A stretch of 64,000 nt of DNA from Acidobacteria bacterium AB60. Lineage in GTDB: Bacteria > Acidobacteriota > Terriglobia > Terriglobales > Acidobacteriaceae. The DNA lies in the NCBI GenBank assembly GCA_008682415.1, contig VANK01000008.1:62001-126000 (forward strand), written 5' to 3'. Below the pieces are notes generated by a model, which worked only from the letters and a program-made list of their open reading frames with translations, was not told the origin of the DNA and ran no database searches. Positions within the stretch are counted from its first letter, which is position 1. Each line of letters starts with the position of its first letter. Position numbers and translations under genes: made by a program. Shown here one piece after another: positions 35,601 to 43,020 of the stretch.

Positions 35601-35864
35601 GCGATCGGCTGCGTCATCGCGCGGCAAAGGCCGGGCACGGCCAAAGGGTTTGTCTTTCTTTCCATGGAAGACGAGACCGGCATCATGAACGTGATTCTGA
35701 CGCCCGATGTCTTCGAGCAGAATCGCGTGGTGGCCACGCGCAGCCGTTTCCTGCTGGTGGAAGGCCCGCTGCAGAACCAGGAGGGCGTCATCCACATCAA
35801 GGCGCAGCGCCTCGCCCACGTAGAGGTCACAAGCGCCGATGTGCGGTCCCGCGATTTTCATTAA
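32640..35864 (+). CDS. dnaE2: Error-prone DNA polymerase III alpha subunit DnaE2
   Basis: 1074 residues from the ATG at 32640, the typical DnaE2 length and shorter than replicative DnaE. N-terminal PHP domain (YVELHAASAFSFLEGAS), polymerase core with VQGRGSAANSAVCYALEIT and the catalytic aspartates in WPDIDLDLPSGDHREKVIQYIY, helix-hairpin-helix region, and a C-terminal OB fold (TAKGFVFLSMEDETGIMNVILTP). It performs translesion synthesis in mutagenesis. The start overlaps imuB by 8 bp. The end overlaps the convergent oxidoreductase gene by 4 bp. Confidence 0.96.
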   Translation: MTEPRSEEYVELHAASAFSFLEGASQPDALIEEASKLELPAVAIADRNGLYGAARFHTAGERMKVRAHIGAEIAVSSFGARLTPAPWLPHQLSPEPPRITLLCASQTGYQNLCQLITRFKMRESTKAEGAATLEDLEEFSSGLICLTGGEEGPLASGLALGGQDRARLQLDQLTHIYGRNHVYVELQRHQLREEECRNQALVNLASSMRLPVIATNGVRYAEAKDRELLDVFTSIRNCVSLDKAGRLLTVNSARALRSARAMATLFRDLPEAIANTRIVSNRLEFTLDNLGYEFPRYPLPDGETMDSFLAKRVDEGVRKRYGAPDKKHLLEKARAQVKHELALIAKLGFAGYFLIVWDIIRYCQSHGFLVQGRGSAANSAVCYALEITAVDPVGMELLFERFLSENRGEWPDIDLDLPSGDHREKVIQYIYERYGALGSAMTANVISYRSRSAAREVGKALGFDEAQIARLSGLVGHWEWRGANDTMATHFANAGFDVNHPRIAHYLDLCMRMQDLPRHLGQHSGGMVICAGMLNRVVPLERASMPGRTVLQWDKEDCADLGLIKVDLLGLGMMAVLKDSIELIPRHYNTQVDLAALPQDDLVYDTLCKADTVGMFQVESRAQMASIPHNAPRRFYDLVVQVAIIRPGPIVGKMMHPYMRRRQKKEEVTYPHPSLKPVLERTLGVPLFQEQLLRMAMVVANFTGAEAEELRRAVGMRRSMQRMKDLEGRLRSGMTANGIGKQAQDDIVQGISSFAMYGFPESHAASFALIAYASAYLKVHYLAAFTCGLLNNQPMGFYAPAVLIKDAQRHGLRLRPMDVQRSDWLCTLENESNGSVSLRIGLNYAKGLRQAKAEALVATRSKDGPFQSVDDLALRVPELSRRELVNLARIGAMNSIGSVADRRDALWQVEQAGRPVGPLLQGASPEKNDARQPLKRMTTEERLAADYAGTGLTTGPHPLAYHRERLRNEHLVAAAELARCANGQYVRAIGCVIARQRPGTAKGFVFLSMEDETGIMNVILTPDVFEQNRVVATRSRFLLVEGPLQNQEGVIHIKAQRLAHVEVTSADVRSRDFH

Positions 35865-37324
35865 TCTTCGCGAGGAAATTCTGCGAGGCCCGCTCCATGT
35901 TCCCGGAAGAGCGTGCGTCCCTTCTGCAGTGCGCGGCGATCCAGTTCCAGCCAGCGGGCGTTCCGGATGAGGCGCTGCAACGCGCCGTCCACACAGGCCC
36001 CGGGAAGATGCCGCGCGATCTCAAGAACCGCGCCGAGCAACACCATGTTCGCCGCTCGCGCGTCTCCGAGCTGGTCCGCAATCTGCGTGAACGGAAGCGC
36101 GAGCGCATGGACATCGGCGCCCACGCAACCTTCCGGCAGGCATTCGCCGTTGTACAGGATCCACCCGCCCGGACGTACGCTCGCCGCAAACTTGCGCAAC
36201 GAGGGCTCGTTCATGGCCACCAGCAGGTCCGGCGCCGTGACCAGGGGCGAATCGATGTTGGCGCGCGATAGACGCACGTGACAGTTCGAAGTTCCGGAGC
36301 GCATCTCGGGTCCGTACGACGGAAGCCACGAGACCTCCAGCCCTGCTCCCAGTCCCGCTTCGGCTAGCACCTCACCCAGCAGGAGGACACCCTGGCCCCC
36401 AAACCCCGCGATGCGCACCTGCAGATCGAGTTCCGGCGGGGCAGCTACCACAGGCAATTCGGAAGTGATATCAAGAAGCGCCGGAACCGACGCAAGCGGG
36501 GTCGCCGGCGCAACGGCGGTGCGAGGCTGCGCATCTTGAGTGCGATCGCGCAGAACGCCCAGCGGATAGGTCCTCTCCATCACCTCGCGCACCCAGCGGC
36601 GCGACTCTACGGGCGTCATCTTCCAGATCGTCGGGCAGGGCGCGAGGATCTCGATGAGCGAGAAGCCAAGCCCGCGCACCTGGTTCTCAACGGCGCGGCG
36701 AATGGCGCGTGCCGCCTGCGCAATCTGCCGGTTGTCTCCCAAGCCGACCCGCTCAATGTACACGGGCGCTTCCAGCGTGGCCAGCAGTTCGCTCACCCGT
36801 AACGGATAGCCCTCATTAGCAGCACTGCGGCCTCCGGGCGTCGTTGTGCTGCTCTGGCCCAGCAGCGTGGTGGGCGCCACCTGGCCGCCCGTCATGCTGT
36901 AGATGGCGTTGTTCACGAACAACGCGGTGATGCCTTCTCCGCGATTGGCGGCGTGCAGAATCTCCGCGGCGCCAATCGCAGAAAGATCGCCATCTCCCTG
37001 GTAACTGATGACGATCGATCCGGGATGACTGCGCTTGACGCCCGTAGCCACCGCGGGAGCCCGCCCGTGCGCGGCCTGTACATTGCCCACGTCGAAGTAG
37101 TAGTAGCCGAACACAGAGCAGCCGACCGGACTGATCAGGATGGTGCGGTCCTGGATGCCGAGTTCGTCGATCGCGTGCGCCAGCATCTTGCTGACATTGC
37201 CGTGGCCGCATCCGGGGCAGTAGTGCGTCTGGTGCTGCAATTCCCCCTTGCGCGCGTAGCGCTCGTAAAAGACCCGGGACTTGCCTTGCGCAACGACGTA
37301 TTCGCCAAGGAGATCGCTACACAT
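35861..37324 (-). CDS. korB: 2-oxoacid:ferredoxin oxidoreductase, fused beta and gamma subunits
   Basis: 487 residues from the ATG at 37324, which overlaps the end of korA by 8 bp. Residues 1-280 are the thiamine-diphosphate-binding beta subunit (THYCPGCGHGNVSKML, then GDGDLSAIGAAEILHA and FVNNAIYSMTGGQ). After an Ala/Pro-rich linker (about 285-315), residues 320-487 are the gamma subunit (VRIAGFGGQGVLLLGEVLAEAG, WLPSYGPEMRSGTSNCHV). The usual system keeps these subunits separate. The enzyme converts 2-oxoacids to acyl-CoA with ferredoxin reduction; the substrate could be 2-oxoglutarate or branched-chain oxoacids. Confidence 0.88.
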   Translation of the reverse strand: MCSDLLGEYVVAQGKSRVFYERYARKGELQHQTHYCPGCGHGNVSKMLAHAIDELGIQDRTILISPVGCSVFGYYYFDVGNVQAAHGRAPAVATGVKRSHPGSIVISYQGDGDLSAIGAAEILHAANRGEGITALFVNNAIYSMTGGQVAPTTLLGQSSTTTPGGRSAANEGYPLRVSELLATLEAPVYIERVGLGDNRQIAQAARAIRRAVENQVRGLGFSLIEILAPCPTIWKMTPVESRRWVREVMERTYPLGVLRDRTQDAQPRTAVAPATPLASVPALLDITSELPVVAAPPELDLQVRIAGFGGQGVLLLGEVLAEAGLGAGLEVSWLPSYGPEMRSGTSNCHVRLSRANIDSPLVTAPDLLVAMNEPSLRKFAASVRPGGWILYNGECLPEGCVGADVHALALPFTQIADQLGDARAANMVLLGAVLEIARHLPGACVDGALQRLIRNARWLELDRRALQKGRTLFREHGAGLAEFPRED

Positions 37325-38408
37325 CGAGCACCCACTCTCTCTGGTCGGCCCGCGCGGAAAGATGTTCGGCGGCCAGCTTGCGGACAAGATCGAGAACCTG
37401 GTGATGCGATGGGACATTGCCGCCCCCGCGCCCGAGGAACGCAACCGGACGCCTCCCATTGAGGGCAAGGCGGACGTCGTCGACCATTTGCCCGGTGCTC
37501 ATCTCCACGACCAGGAACATGCGGGCATCTTCAGCGGCCTTGCGAAAGCTCGCCGCCGGAAACGGAGAGAGCGTGATGGGCCGCAGGACTCCCACCGGAA
37601 TGCCTTCAGCACGAGCCTCGGCCGCAACAGCCTTGAGGATGCGCGCCACGATGCCGTAGCCGACGAGGACGACTTCCGCGTCTTCGGTGCGCCACTCCTC
37701 CGCCCGCGGCTCCAGTTCCTGGGCGAGGCGGTACTTCGCCTCCAGCGCGCGGCTGTGCGCCTCCATCTCGTCGCAGTCGAGGTGGAGGGAGTTGATGAGG
37801 TTGTGCCGGGTGGCGGCAGTGCCATCGACTGCCCATGGGGGCAGGTCGGGCAGCGTGGCGGTGTGCGGAAACTCGACTGCCTCCATCATCTGGCCGATGA
37901 AACCGTCGGCCAGCACCACAACCGGGTTGCGATAGCGATCGGCCAGTTCGAAGGCGAGCGCAGTGAGATCCGCCATCTCCTGCACGGAGTGCGGCGCCAG
38001 AACGAGGGTGCGGTAGTTGCCATGGCCTCCGCCCTTCACCACCTGGTTGTAGTCGCTCTGCTCGGCGGCGATGTTGCCGAGACCCGGGCCGCTGCGGGTG
38101 ATGTCGGCAATGACGCAGGGAAGTTCGGCGCCCGCCAGATAGCTGATACCTTCCTGCATGAGGCTGATGCCCGGCCCGCTGGACGCCGTCATGCAGCGCA
38201 CGCCGGCGGCTGCCGCGCCGTAGAGCATGTTGATCGCCGCCACTTCGCTCTCCGCCTGGAGGAAGACGCCTCCAGCCCTGGGCATGTAAAGAGCGGCGGC
38301 CTCCGCGATCTCGCTGGCGGGCGTGATGGGATATCCGTAAAAGGCGCGGCACCCGGCCAGAATGGCGCTCTTCAACAGCGCCTCGTTGCCCTTCATGAGT
38401 TGGCTCAT
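37317..38408 (-). CDS. korA: 2-oxoacid:ferredoxin oxidoreductase alpha subunit
   Basis: 363 residues from the ATG at 38408, whose A is also the last base of the preceding ferredoxin stop. The start MSQLMKGNEALLKSAILAGCRAFYGYPITPASEI and the segment CMTASSGPGISLMQEGISYLAGAELPCVI are those of KorA/VorB alpha subunits; it contributes substrate and thiamine-diphosphate binding. The gamma domain often fused to this subunit is instead fused to the beta subunit here. It overlaps the next gene by 8 bp, so the three genes are tightly coupled. Confidence 0.9.
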   Translation of the reverse strand: MSQLMKGNEALLKSAILAGCRAFYGYPITPASEIAEAAALYMPRAGGVFLQAESEVAAINMLYGAAAAGVRCMTASSGPGISLMQEGISYLAGAELPCVIADITRSGPGLGNIAAEQSDYNQVVKGGGHGNYRTLVLAPHSVQEMADLTALAFELADRYRNPVVVLADGFIGQMMEAVEFPHTATLPDLPPWAVDGTAATRHNLINSLHLDCDEMEAHSRALEAKYRLAQELEPRAEEWRTEDAEVVLVGYGIVARILKAVAAEARAEGIPVGVLRPITLSPFPAASFRKAAEDARMFLVVEMSTGQMVDDVRLALNGRRPVAFLGRGGGNVPSHHQVLDLVRKLAAEHLSARADQREWVLDV

Positions 38409-38662
38409 CAGGCTGCTCCTTGCATCACGGGACGCAGGCGCAGAACGGTGATGGCGCCAGGCTCGGGGCAGGCAAGGAAGCAGATGCCGCAGGCGGTGCA
38501 GCCCCGGCCGGCGTAGACGGCCGTGCGATAGCCGTAATGGTTCAGTCCATCGCTCAGGAAGAGGACCTTGGGAGGGCAGGACTCGATGCAGAGCCCGCAG
38601 CCCTTGCACTCGTCCTCATCCACGCGGAGCCGGCCACGATCGTGAACCTCCGCTGCTGCCAT
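38408..38662 (-). CDS. korD: 4Fe-4S ferredoxin (KorD type)
   Basis: 84 residues from the ATG at 38662, which follows GGGAGG with good spacing. Two 4Fe-4S motifs are present: CKGCGLCIESCP and CTACGICFLACP. It is the delta (ferredoxin) subunit that receives electrons from the 2-oxoacid oxidoreductase encoded downstream. It is the first gene of the korD-korA-korB(C) operon; its promoter should lie in the 190-bp gap shared with the gene at 38854. Confidence 0.92.
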   Translation of the reverse strand: MAAAEVHDRGRLRVDEDECKGCGLCIESCPPKVLFLSDGLNHYGYRTAVYAGRGCTACGICFLACPEPGAITVLRLRPVMQGAA

Positions 38663-38853
38663 GTGACCTCCCGGGCGTGTCCCGCATTGTGTCGCCTGCA
38701 AGCAGGTGGAACCCGTATGATCGTGCCGCCTGGACCGGCAGGTCAGCAGTGATTGGCATCACGTTTTAGGGGAATCCCGGGCGGAATACCGTCGGTGTCC
38801 AGCGTCGGGCCGAGGGGGTACACTGGCGATTCTGTCATTTGGGGAGCGTCGGC

Positions 38854-40872
38854 GTGAGTCTTCGAAAGCGATCTGGATATTTGGTTGGTTGCGCACTGGT
38901 GATGGTACTGATGGCCTTCGCGGGGCCGTCATGCGACGCACAGAAGAGCGAGGGCGAGCCGGCCAGCGGGGCGAAAAGCGGAGATACCGTCGTGCTCCAG
39001 AACGGGTGGATCAAGGCCAGTGTCCGGATTGACGGAACGGTGAGCGGCCTTGTCGTGATGGATCGTCTTCATGGTACTGAGCTGCCCATCGCCAGGCCCT
39101 TCGCGCTGCTCTTGAAGAACAGGGGCGCCTTCAGCATCGACAACATGAGGATCTCCGGTACGGCGGAGGTGCGGGAGATCGCGGCGCATGCGGACGCATC
39201 CCGCATGGCGGAACGCATCCATGGAGAGGAATTGGATCTTTCCTTGCAGACGGAGGATCGTTCGCTGCAGGTAGCGTGGTCTCTCATTCTGGTGGATGGT
39301 TCGAACTACCTGCGCCAAACAGTGAATGTGACTGCGGCACAGCAGGACGTTCCGGTGGACCGGGTGGAGATGATCGATCTGCCTCTTCCCGATGCGCATG
39401 TTGCCGGAATCGTGGATGGTTCGCCGATCGTCGCCGGCAATTGGTTTCTCGGGTTCGAGCATCCCATCTCCAAGTCACGCGTCACGGATGGACGGGTTAC
39501 CTCCTGGATCGATCGGGAGTTGCCGCTAATGGCCGGGCAGTCGGTCTCGTATTCTTCGGTGATCGGCGTGGCCCGCCCAGGACAGATGCGGCGCGACTTT
39601 CTGACGTACATCGAGCGGGAGCGCGCCCATCCATACCGCACCTTCCTGCACTACAACTCGTGGTACGACCTCGGCTACTTCAATCCCTACGACGCCAACA
39701 GCGCTGTGGACCGGTTGAACTTCTTCGGGCGGGAGCTGGTGGAGAAGCGGGGCGTGCACATGGACTCCTCGCTCTTCGACGATGGGTGGGACAACCACGC
39801 GTCGTTGTGGAAGTTCAACAGCGGATTCCCCGATGGCTTCACGCCGGTAAAGGCGGCGGCGGAGAAGTATGGGTTTGAACCCGGCGTGTGGATGTCGCCC
39901 TGGGGCGGCTACTCCAAGCCCAAGCAGGAGCGAATTGCGTTTGGCAAGAGCGCCGGCTACGAGATCGTGCAGGGAGGATATGCGCTGTCTGGCCCCAAGT
40001 ACTATGCGGCCTTTCGCGATGTCTGCCTGGAGATGATGCGCAAGTACGGCGTGAACCAGTTCAAATTCGATGGCACCGGCAACGTGGACTCAGTTGTGCC
40101 CGGCAGCCAGTTCGACAGCGACTTTGCCGCGGCGATTCACCTGATCGGCGAGCTGCGCGCCGCCAAGCCGGACCTCTTCGTGAACCTTACGACAGGCACC
40201 TGGCCTTCACCCTTCTGGCTGATGCACGCGGACTCGATCTGGAGGGGCGGCGACGACGATAATGTTGCCGGCGTGGGGCCGTATCGCGAGCGCTGGATCA
40301 CCTATCGCGATGCGGCCACCTATGAGCATGTGGTGCAGAGGGGCCCGCTTTATCCGCTGAACTCGCTCATGCTGCACGGCATGATCTACGCGCAGCACCA
40401 CAAGGAGCTCGACAAGGATCCGCAGAACGATTTCCGCAATGAGGTGCGGTCGTACTTTGGAACGGGCACTCAGCTGCAGGAGATGTACATCACGCCTTCG
40501 CTGCTGAGCAAGGAGAACTGGGATGATCTGGCGGAGGCGGCGAAGTGGTCGCGCGCCAACGCGGCAGTATTGAAGGACACGCATTGGGTAGGCGGCGACC
40601 CGGCGTGGGGCGAGATTTATGGATGGGCCGCATGGACCACCGAGAAGGCCATCCTGGTGCTGCGCAATCCCGGCGACAAGCAGCAGGCGATCAAGCTCCG
40701 CTTGCAGGATGGCTTCGAGCTTCCCGAGGGAGCCGCCGTACGGTATTCCGCCAGGAGCCCGTGGGCTGCGGATGCAGCGCAGCCTGCCATGACGCTCGAT
40801 GCCAACGAGCCGCACACATTTACACTGAAACCGTTTGAGGTAGTAACACTAGAGATGACGCCGGAGAAGTAA
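38854..40872 (+). CDS. Secreted clan GH-D-like glycoside hydrolase
   Basis: 672 residues from the GTG at 38854, 7 bases after GGGGAG. Residues 1-32 form a signal peptide (VGCALVMVLMAFAG, with a following cysteine), so it is exported. An N-terminal beta-sandwich precedes a barrel related to GH27/GH36 alpha-galactosidases; the nucleophile is probably the Asp in VNQFKFDGTG, with the acid/base near the DSIWRGGDDD segment. Acidobacterial members are sometimes labelled enterotoxin, with no evidence of toxicity. A TACACT at 38819-38824 may be the promoter -10 box. Substrate unknown. Confidence 0.75.
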   Translation: MSLRKRSGYLVGCALVMVLMAFAGPSCDAQKSEGEPASGAKSGDTVVLQNGWIKASVRIDGTVSGLVVMDRLHGTELPIARPFALLLKNRGAFSIDNMRISGTAEVREIAAHADASRMAERIHGEELDLSLQTEDRSLQVAWSLILVDGSNYLRQTVNVTAAQQDVPVDRVEMIDLPLPDAHVAGIVDGSPIVAGNWFLGFEHPISKSRVTDGRVTSWIDRELPLMAGQSVSYSSVIGVARPGQMRRDFLTYIERERAHPYRTFLHYNSWYDLGYFNPYDANSAVDRLNFFGRELVEKRGVHMDSSLFDDGWDNHASLWKFNSGFPDGFTPVKAAAEKYGFEPGVWMSPWGGYSKPKQERIAFGKSAGYEIVQGGYALSGPKYYAAFRDVCLEMMRKYGVNQFKFDGTGNVDSVVPGSQFDSDFAAAIHLIGELRAAKPDLFVNLTTGTWPSPFWLMHADSIWRGGDDDNVAGVGPYRERWITYRDAATYEHVVQRGPLYPLNSLMLHGMIYAQHHKELDKDPQNDFRNEVRSYFGTGTQLQEMYITPSLLSKENWDDLAEAAKWSRANAAVLKDTHWVGGDPAWGEIYGWAAWTTEKAILVLRNPGDKQQAIKLRLQDGFELPEGAAVRYSARSPWAADAAQPAMTLDANEPHTFTLKPFEVVTLEMTPEK

Positions 40873-40894
40873 AGCGCATCGAGGGTCGTGGTCT

Positions 40895-40996
40895 CCCAGG
40901 TCCCGGATTCAGGGACCTGGGGCACACACATCCTTGGGATCGAAAAGAGAACAACAACGACAACTGCAGATCCCTCCGCTTCGCTGCGGGATGACA
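40895..40996. repeat. Intergenic hairpin plus REP-like element
   Basis: Between the genes at 38854 and 41010: a perfect 10-bp stem, CCCAGGTCCC at 40895-40904 with its complement at 40912-40921, then an AACAACAACGACAACTGC tract, then an imperfect palindrome (ATCCCTCCGC...GCTGCGGGAT, 40970-40992) followed by GACAC. Similar composite elements recur in acidobacterial intergenic DNA as far as I know. The first stem is not followed by a T-run, so I do not call it a terminator. Confidence 0.55.
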
Positions 40997-41009
40997 CTGC
41001 TGTGGAAGG

Positions 41010-41918
41010 ATGAGACAAATGCAAGCTCCCACATTATTGGTAATGGCGGCCGGAATGGGCAGCCGCTATGGTGGTTTGAAACAGATTGACCCGGTCGGCC
41101 CTTCCGGCGAGACCATCATCGACTACTCGATCTACGACGCGCTGCGGGCGGGATTCGGAAAGCTCGTCTTTGTGATCCGGGGAGACATCGAGCAGGCCTT
41201 CAAGGAGACCGTAGGCGCTCGCTTTGAGAAGCGCATGCCCGTGGAGTACGTCTTCCAGGAGCTGGACAAGCTCCCCTCCGGGTTCACGGTTCCCGAAGGG
41301 CGCACCAAGCCCTGGGGAACCACGCAGGCCGTGCTGATGGCCGCCGACGTCGTCCGCGAGCCGTTCGCGGTCATCAATGCCGATGACTTCTACGGCGCGG
41401 AGAGCTATCGCGTGCTGGCCCAGCAGCTCACGTCAGGATCGCCGGACTACGCGATGGTGGGCTTCATCCTGCGCAACACGCTCTCGGACTTCGGCTCCGT
41501 GGCCCGCGGCGTCTGCCGCGTAGATGGCAATGGCTACCTGGCAGCCGTGGAAGAGCTCACCAATATCGTCCGCGAGGGGGAGCACGCAAAGAACACAGAC
41601 CCCGCGGGCAAGGTGACCGAGCTCAGCGGCGACGAGCCCGTATCCATGAACATGTGGGCCTTCACCCCGGCAGTATTTGCCCAACTGCGCGAAGTCTTCC
41701 ATGAATTCCTGGAGCGGAGCGGCAAGGAGCTGAAGGCGGAGAGCTATGTCCCGACGGCCGTGAATCAGCTGGTGGCGGCGGGGAAAGCGCGCGTGAAGGT
41801 GCTGCGCTCGAGCGACTCCTGGTTTGGTGTGACCTATCGCGAGGATCGGCCTCGGGTGGTAGACAACATCAGCAAGCTGATTGCGGCCGGAAGGTACCCC
41901 GAACAACTGTGGAAGTAA
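41010..41918 (+). CDS. Sugar-phosphate nucleotidyltransferase
   Basis: 302 residues. The N-terminal motif LLVMAAGMGSRYGGLKQIDPVGPSGETIIDY matches the nucleotide-binding loop and lysine of RmlA/GalU-like enzymes; VINADDFYGAESY carries the metal-binding aspartates. It should join a sugar 1-phosphate to a nucleotide. It is followed by a kinase gene with a 10-bp overlap, an arrangement that recalls AmgK-MurU and NahK-type pathways in which an anomeric kinase and a nucleotidyltransferase make UDP-sugar directly. The sugar is not known. Confidence 0.83.
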   Translation: MRQMQAPTLLVMAAGMGSRYGGLKQIDPVGPSGETIIDYSIYDALRAGFGKLVFVIRGDIEQAFKETVGARFEKRMPVEYVFQELDKLPSGFTVPEGRTKPWGTTQAVLMAADVVREPFAVINADDFYGAESYRVLAQQLTSGSPDYAMVGFILRNTLSDFGSVARGVCRVDGNGYLAAVEELTNIVREGEHAKNTDPAGKVTELSGDEPVSMNMWAFTPAVFAQLREVFHEFLERSGKELKAESYVPTAVNQLVAAGKARVKVLRSSDSWFGVTYREDRPRVVDNISKLIAAGRYPEQLWK

Positions 41919-43003
41919 GAGACCCCAACGAGATCGCCGCGGCGGCTCGCCAGTTCCGCGTGTCGGGCGAGTTTGCCGGCGCCGCTCGCTACGGCAGCGG
42001 TCACATCAATGAATCCTATCGCGCGATCTTCCGCGAGGGCGCCCGCGAACAGCACTTCCTGCTGCAACGCATCAACACGCGTGTCTTCCCGGATGTTGAC
42101 CGGCTCATGCAAAACATCGAGCGCGTCACCGAACGGGTCAGCAGCTCGATGGAAGCCAAACCGGATCGCGAACGAAGGGCGCTGCGGCTGATTCGAACCC
42201 ACGATGACCGCGTGTGGCATCGCGACGCCGCTGGCGGCTGCTGGCGGATGTATCCGTTCGTGAACAAGGCGCGCGCCCTGGATACGATCGAATCTGCCGA
42301 GCAGGCCTATCAGATTGGCAGGGCCTTTGGCGAGTTCCAGCAGCAGCTCGCAAACATGCCACCGCCCCGGCTGCACGATACGATTCCGGATTTTCACCAC
42401 ACGCCCAAACGCTATGCGGCACTCGAGGAGGCAATCGCGCGCGACGTCGCCGGGCGCGCGCGCTTCGTCGAGGCGGAGATCGGATTCGCGCGGAGACGCA
42501 AGCCGATCACGACGAGGTTGCTGGACGCCGGCCTGCCGGAACGCATCACCCACAACGATACAAAGTGCAACAACGTCCTCCTCGATGAGGCGACGAACGA
42601 GGCGATCTGCGTCATCGACCTGGACACCGTGATGCCCGGCTTGGCGGGGTATGACTTCGGGGACATGGTGCGAACCATGACCAGCCCGGCGGCTGAAGAC
42701 GAGCGCGACCTGTCGCGTGTCTACCTCCGCCTCCCGGTCTTCGAGGCGATCGTGCGCGGCTACCTCTCCGCCGCGGGCGCCTTCCTGACCCGCGAAGAGA
42801 AGGAATCCCTGCCGCTCGCGGGCAAGCTCATCACCTTCGAGATCGGGATCCGCTTTCTCACCGACTATCTCTCCGGCGACAACTACTTCCGCATCCACCG
42901 TCCGGACCATAACCTGGACCGCTGCCGCACCCAGTTCAAGCTCGTGGAGTCGATTGAGCAGAACGAGGCCGCATTGAACACGATGGTGGAACAGTGCGGG
43001 TAA
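41909..43003 (+). CDS. Aminoglycoside-phosphotransferase-fold sugar kinase
   Basis: 364 residues from the GTG at 41909 inside the end of the preceding gene. It has the APH/choline-kinase fold: an N-lobe with RYGSGHINESYRAIF, the catalytic loop THNDTKCNNVLLDEA and the metal-binding DLDTVMPGLAGYDFGDM. Bacterial relatives include anomeric kinases NahK (N-acetylhexosamine 1-kinase) and AmgK. With the nucleotidyltransferase before it and a GH20 hexosaminidase just after it, an N-acetylhexosamine 1-kinase role is the best inference. Other sugars or small molecules are possible. Confidence 0.8.
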   Translation: MEVRDPNEIAAAARQFRVSGEFAGAARYGSGHINESYRAIFREGAREQHFLLQRINTRVFPDVDRLMQNIERVTERVSSSMEAKPDRERRALRLIRTHDDRVWHRDAAGGCWRMYPFVNKARALDTIESAEQAYQIGRAFGEFQQQLANMPPPRLHDTIPDFHHTPKRYAALEEAIARDVAGRARFVEAEIGFARRRKPITTRLLDAGLPERITHNDTKCNNVLLDEATNEAICVIDLDTVMPGLAGYDFGDMVRTMTSPAAEDERDLSRVYLRLPVFEAIVRGYLSAAGAFLTREEKESLPLAGKLITFEIGIRFLTDYLSGDNYFRIHRPDHNLDRCRTQFKLVESIEQNEAALNTMVEQCG

Positions 43004-43020
43004 GCCGGCCTCCCGCGCCT

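Noticed and set aside
40895..40921. Terminator of the GH-D-like gene
   Set aside because: The 10-bp stem is perfect but is followed by GCACACAC, not a T-run; I list it as part of a repeat element.
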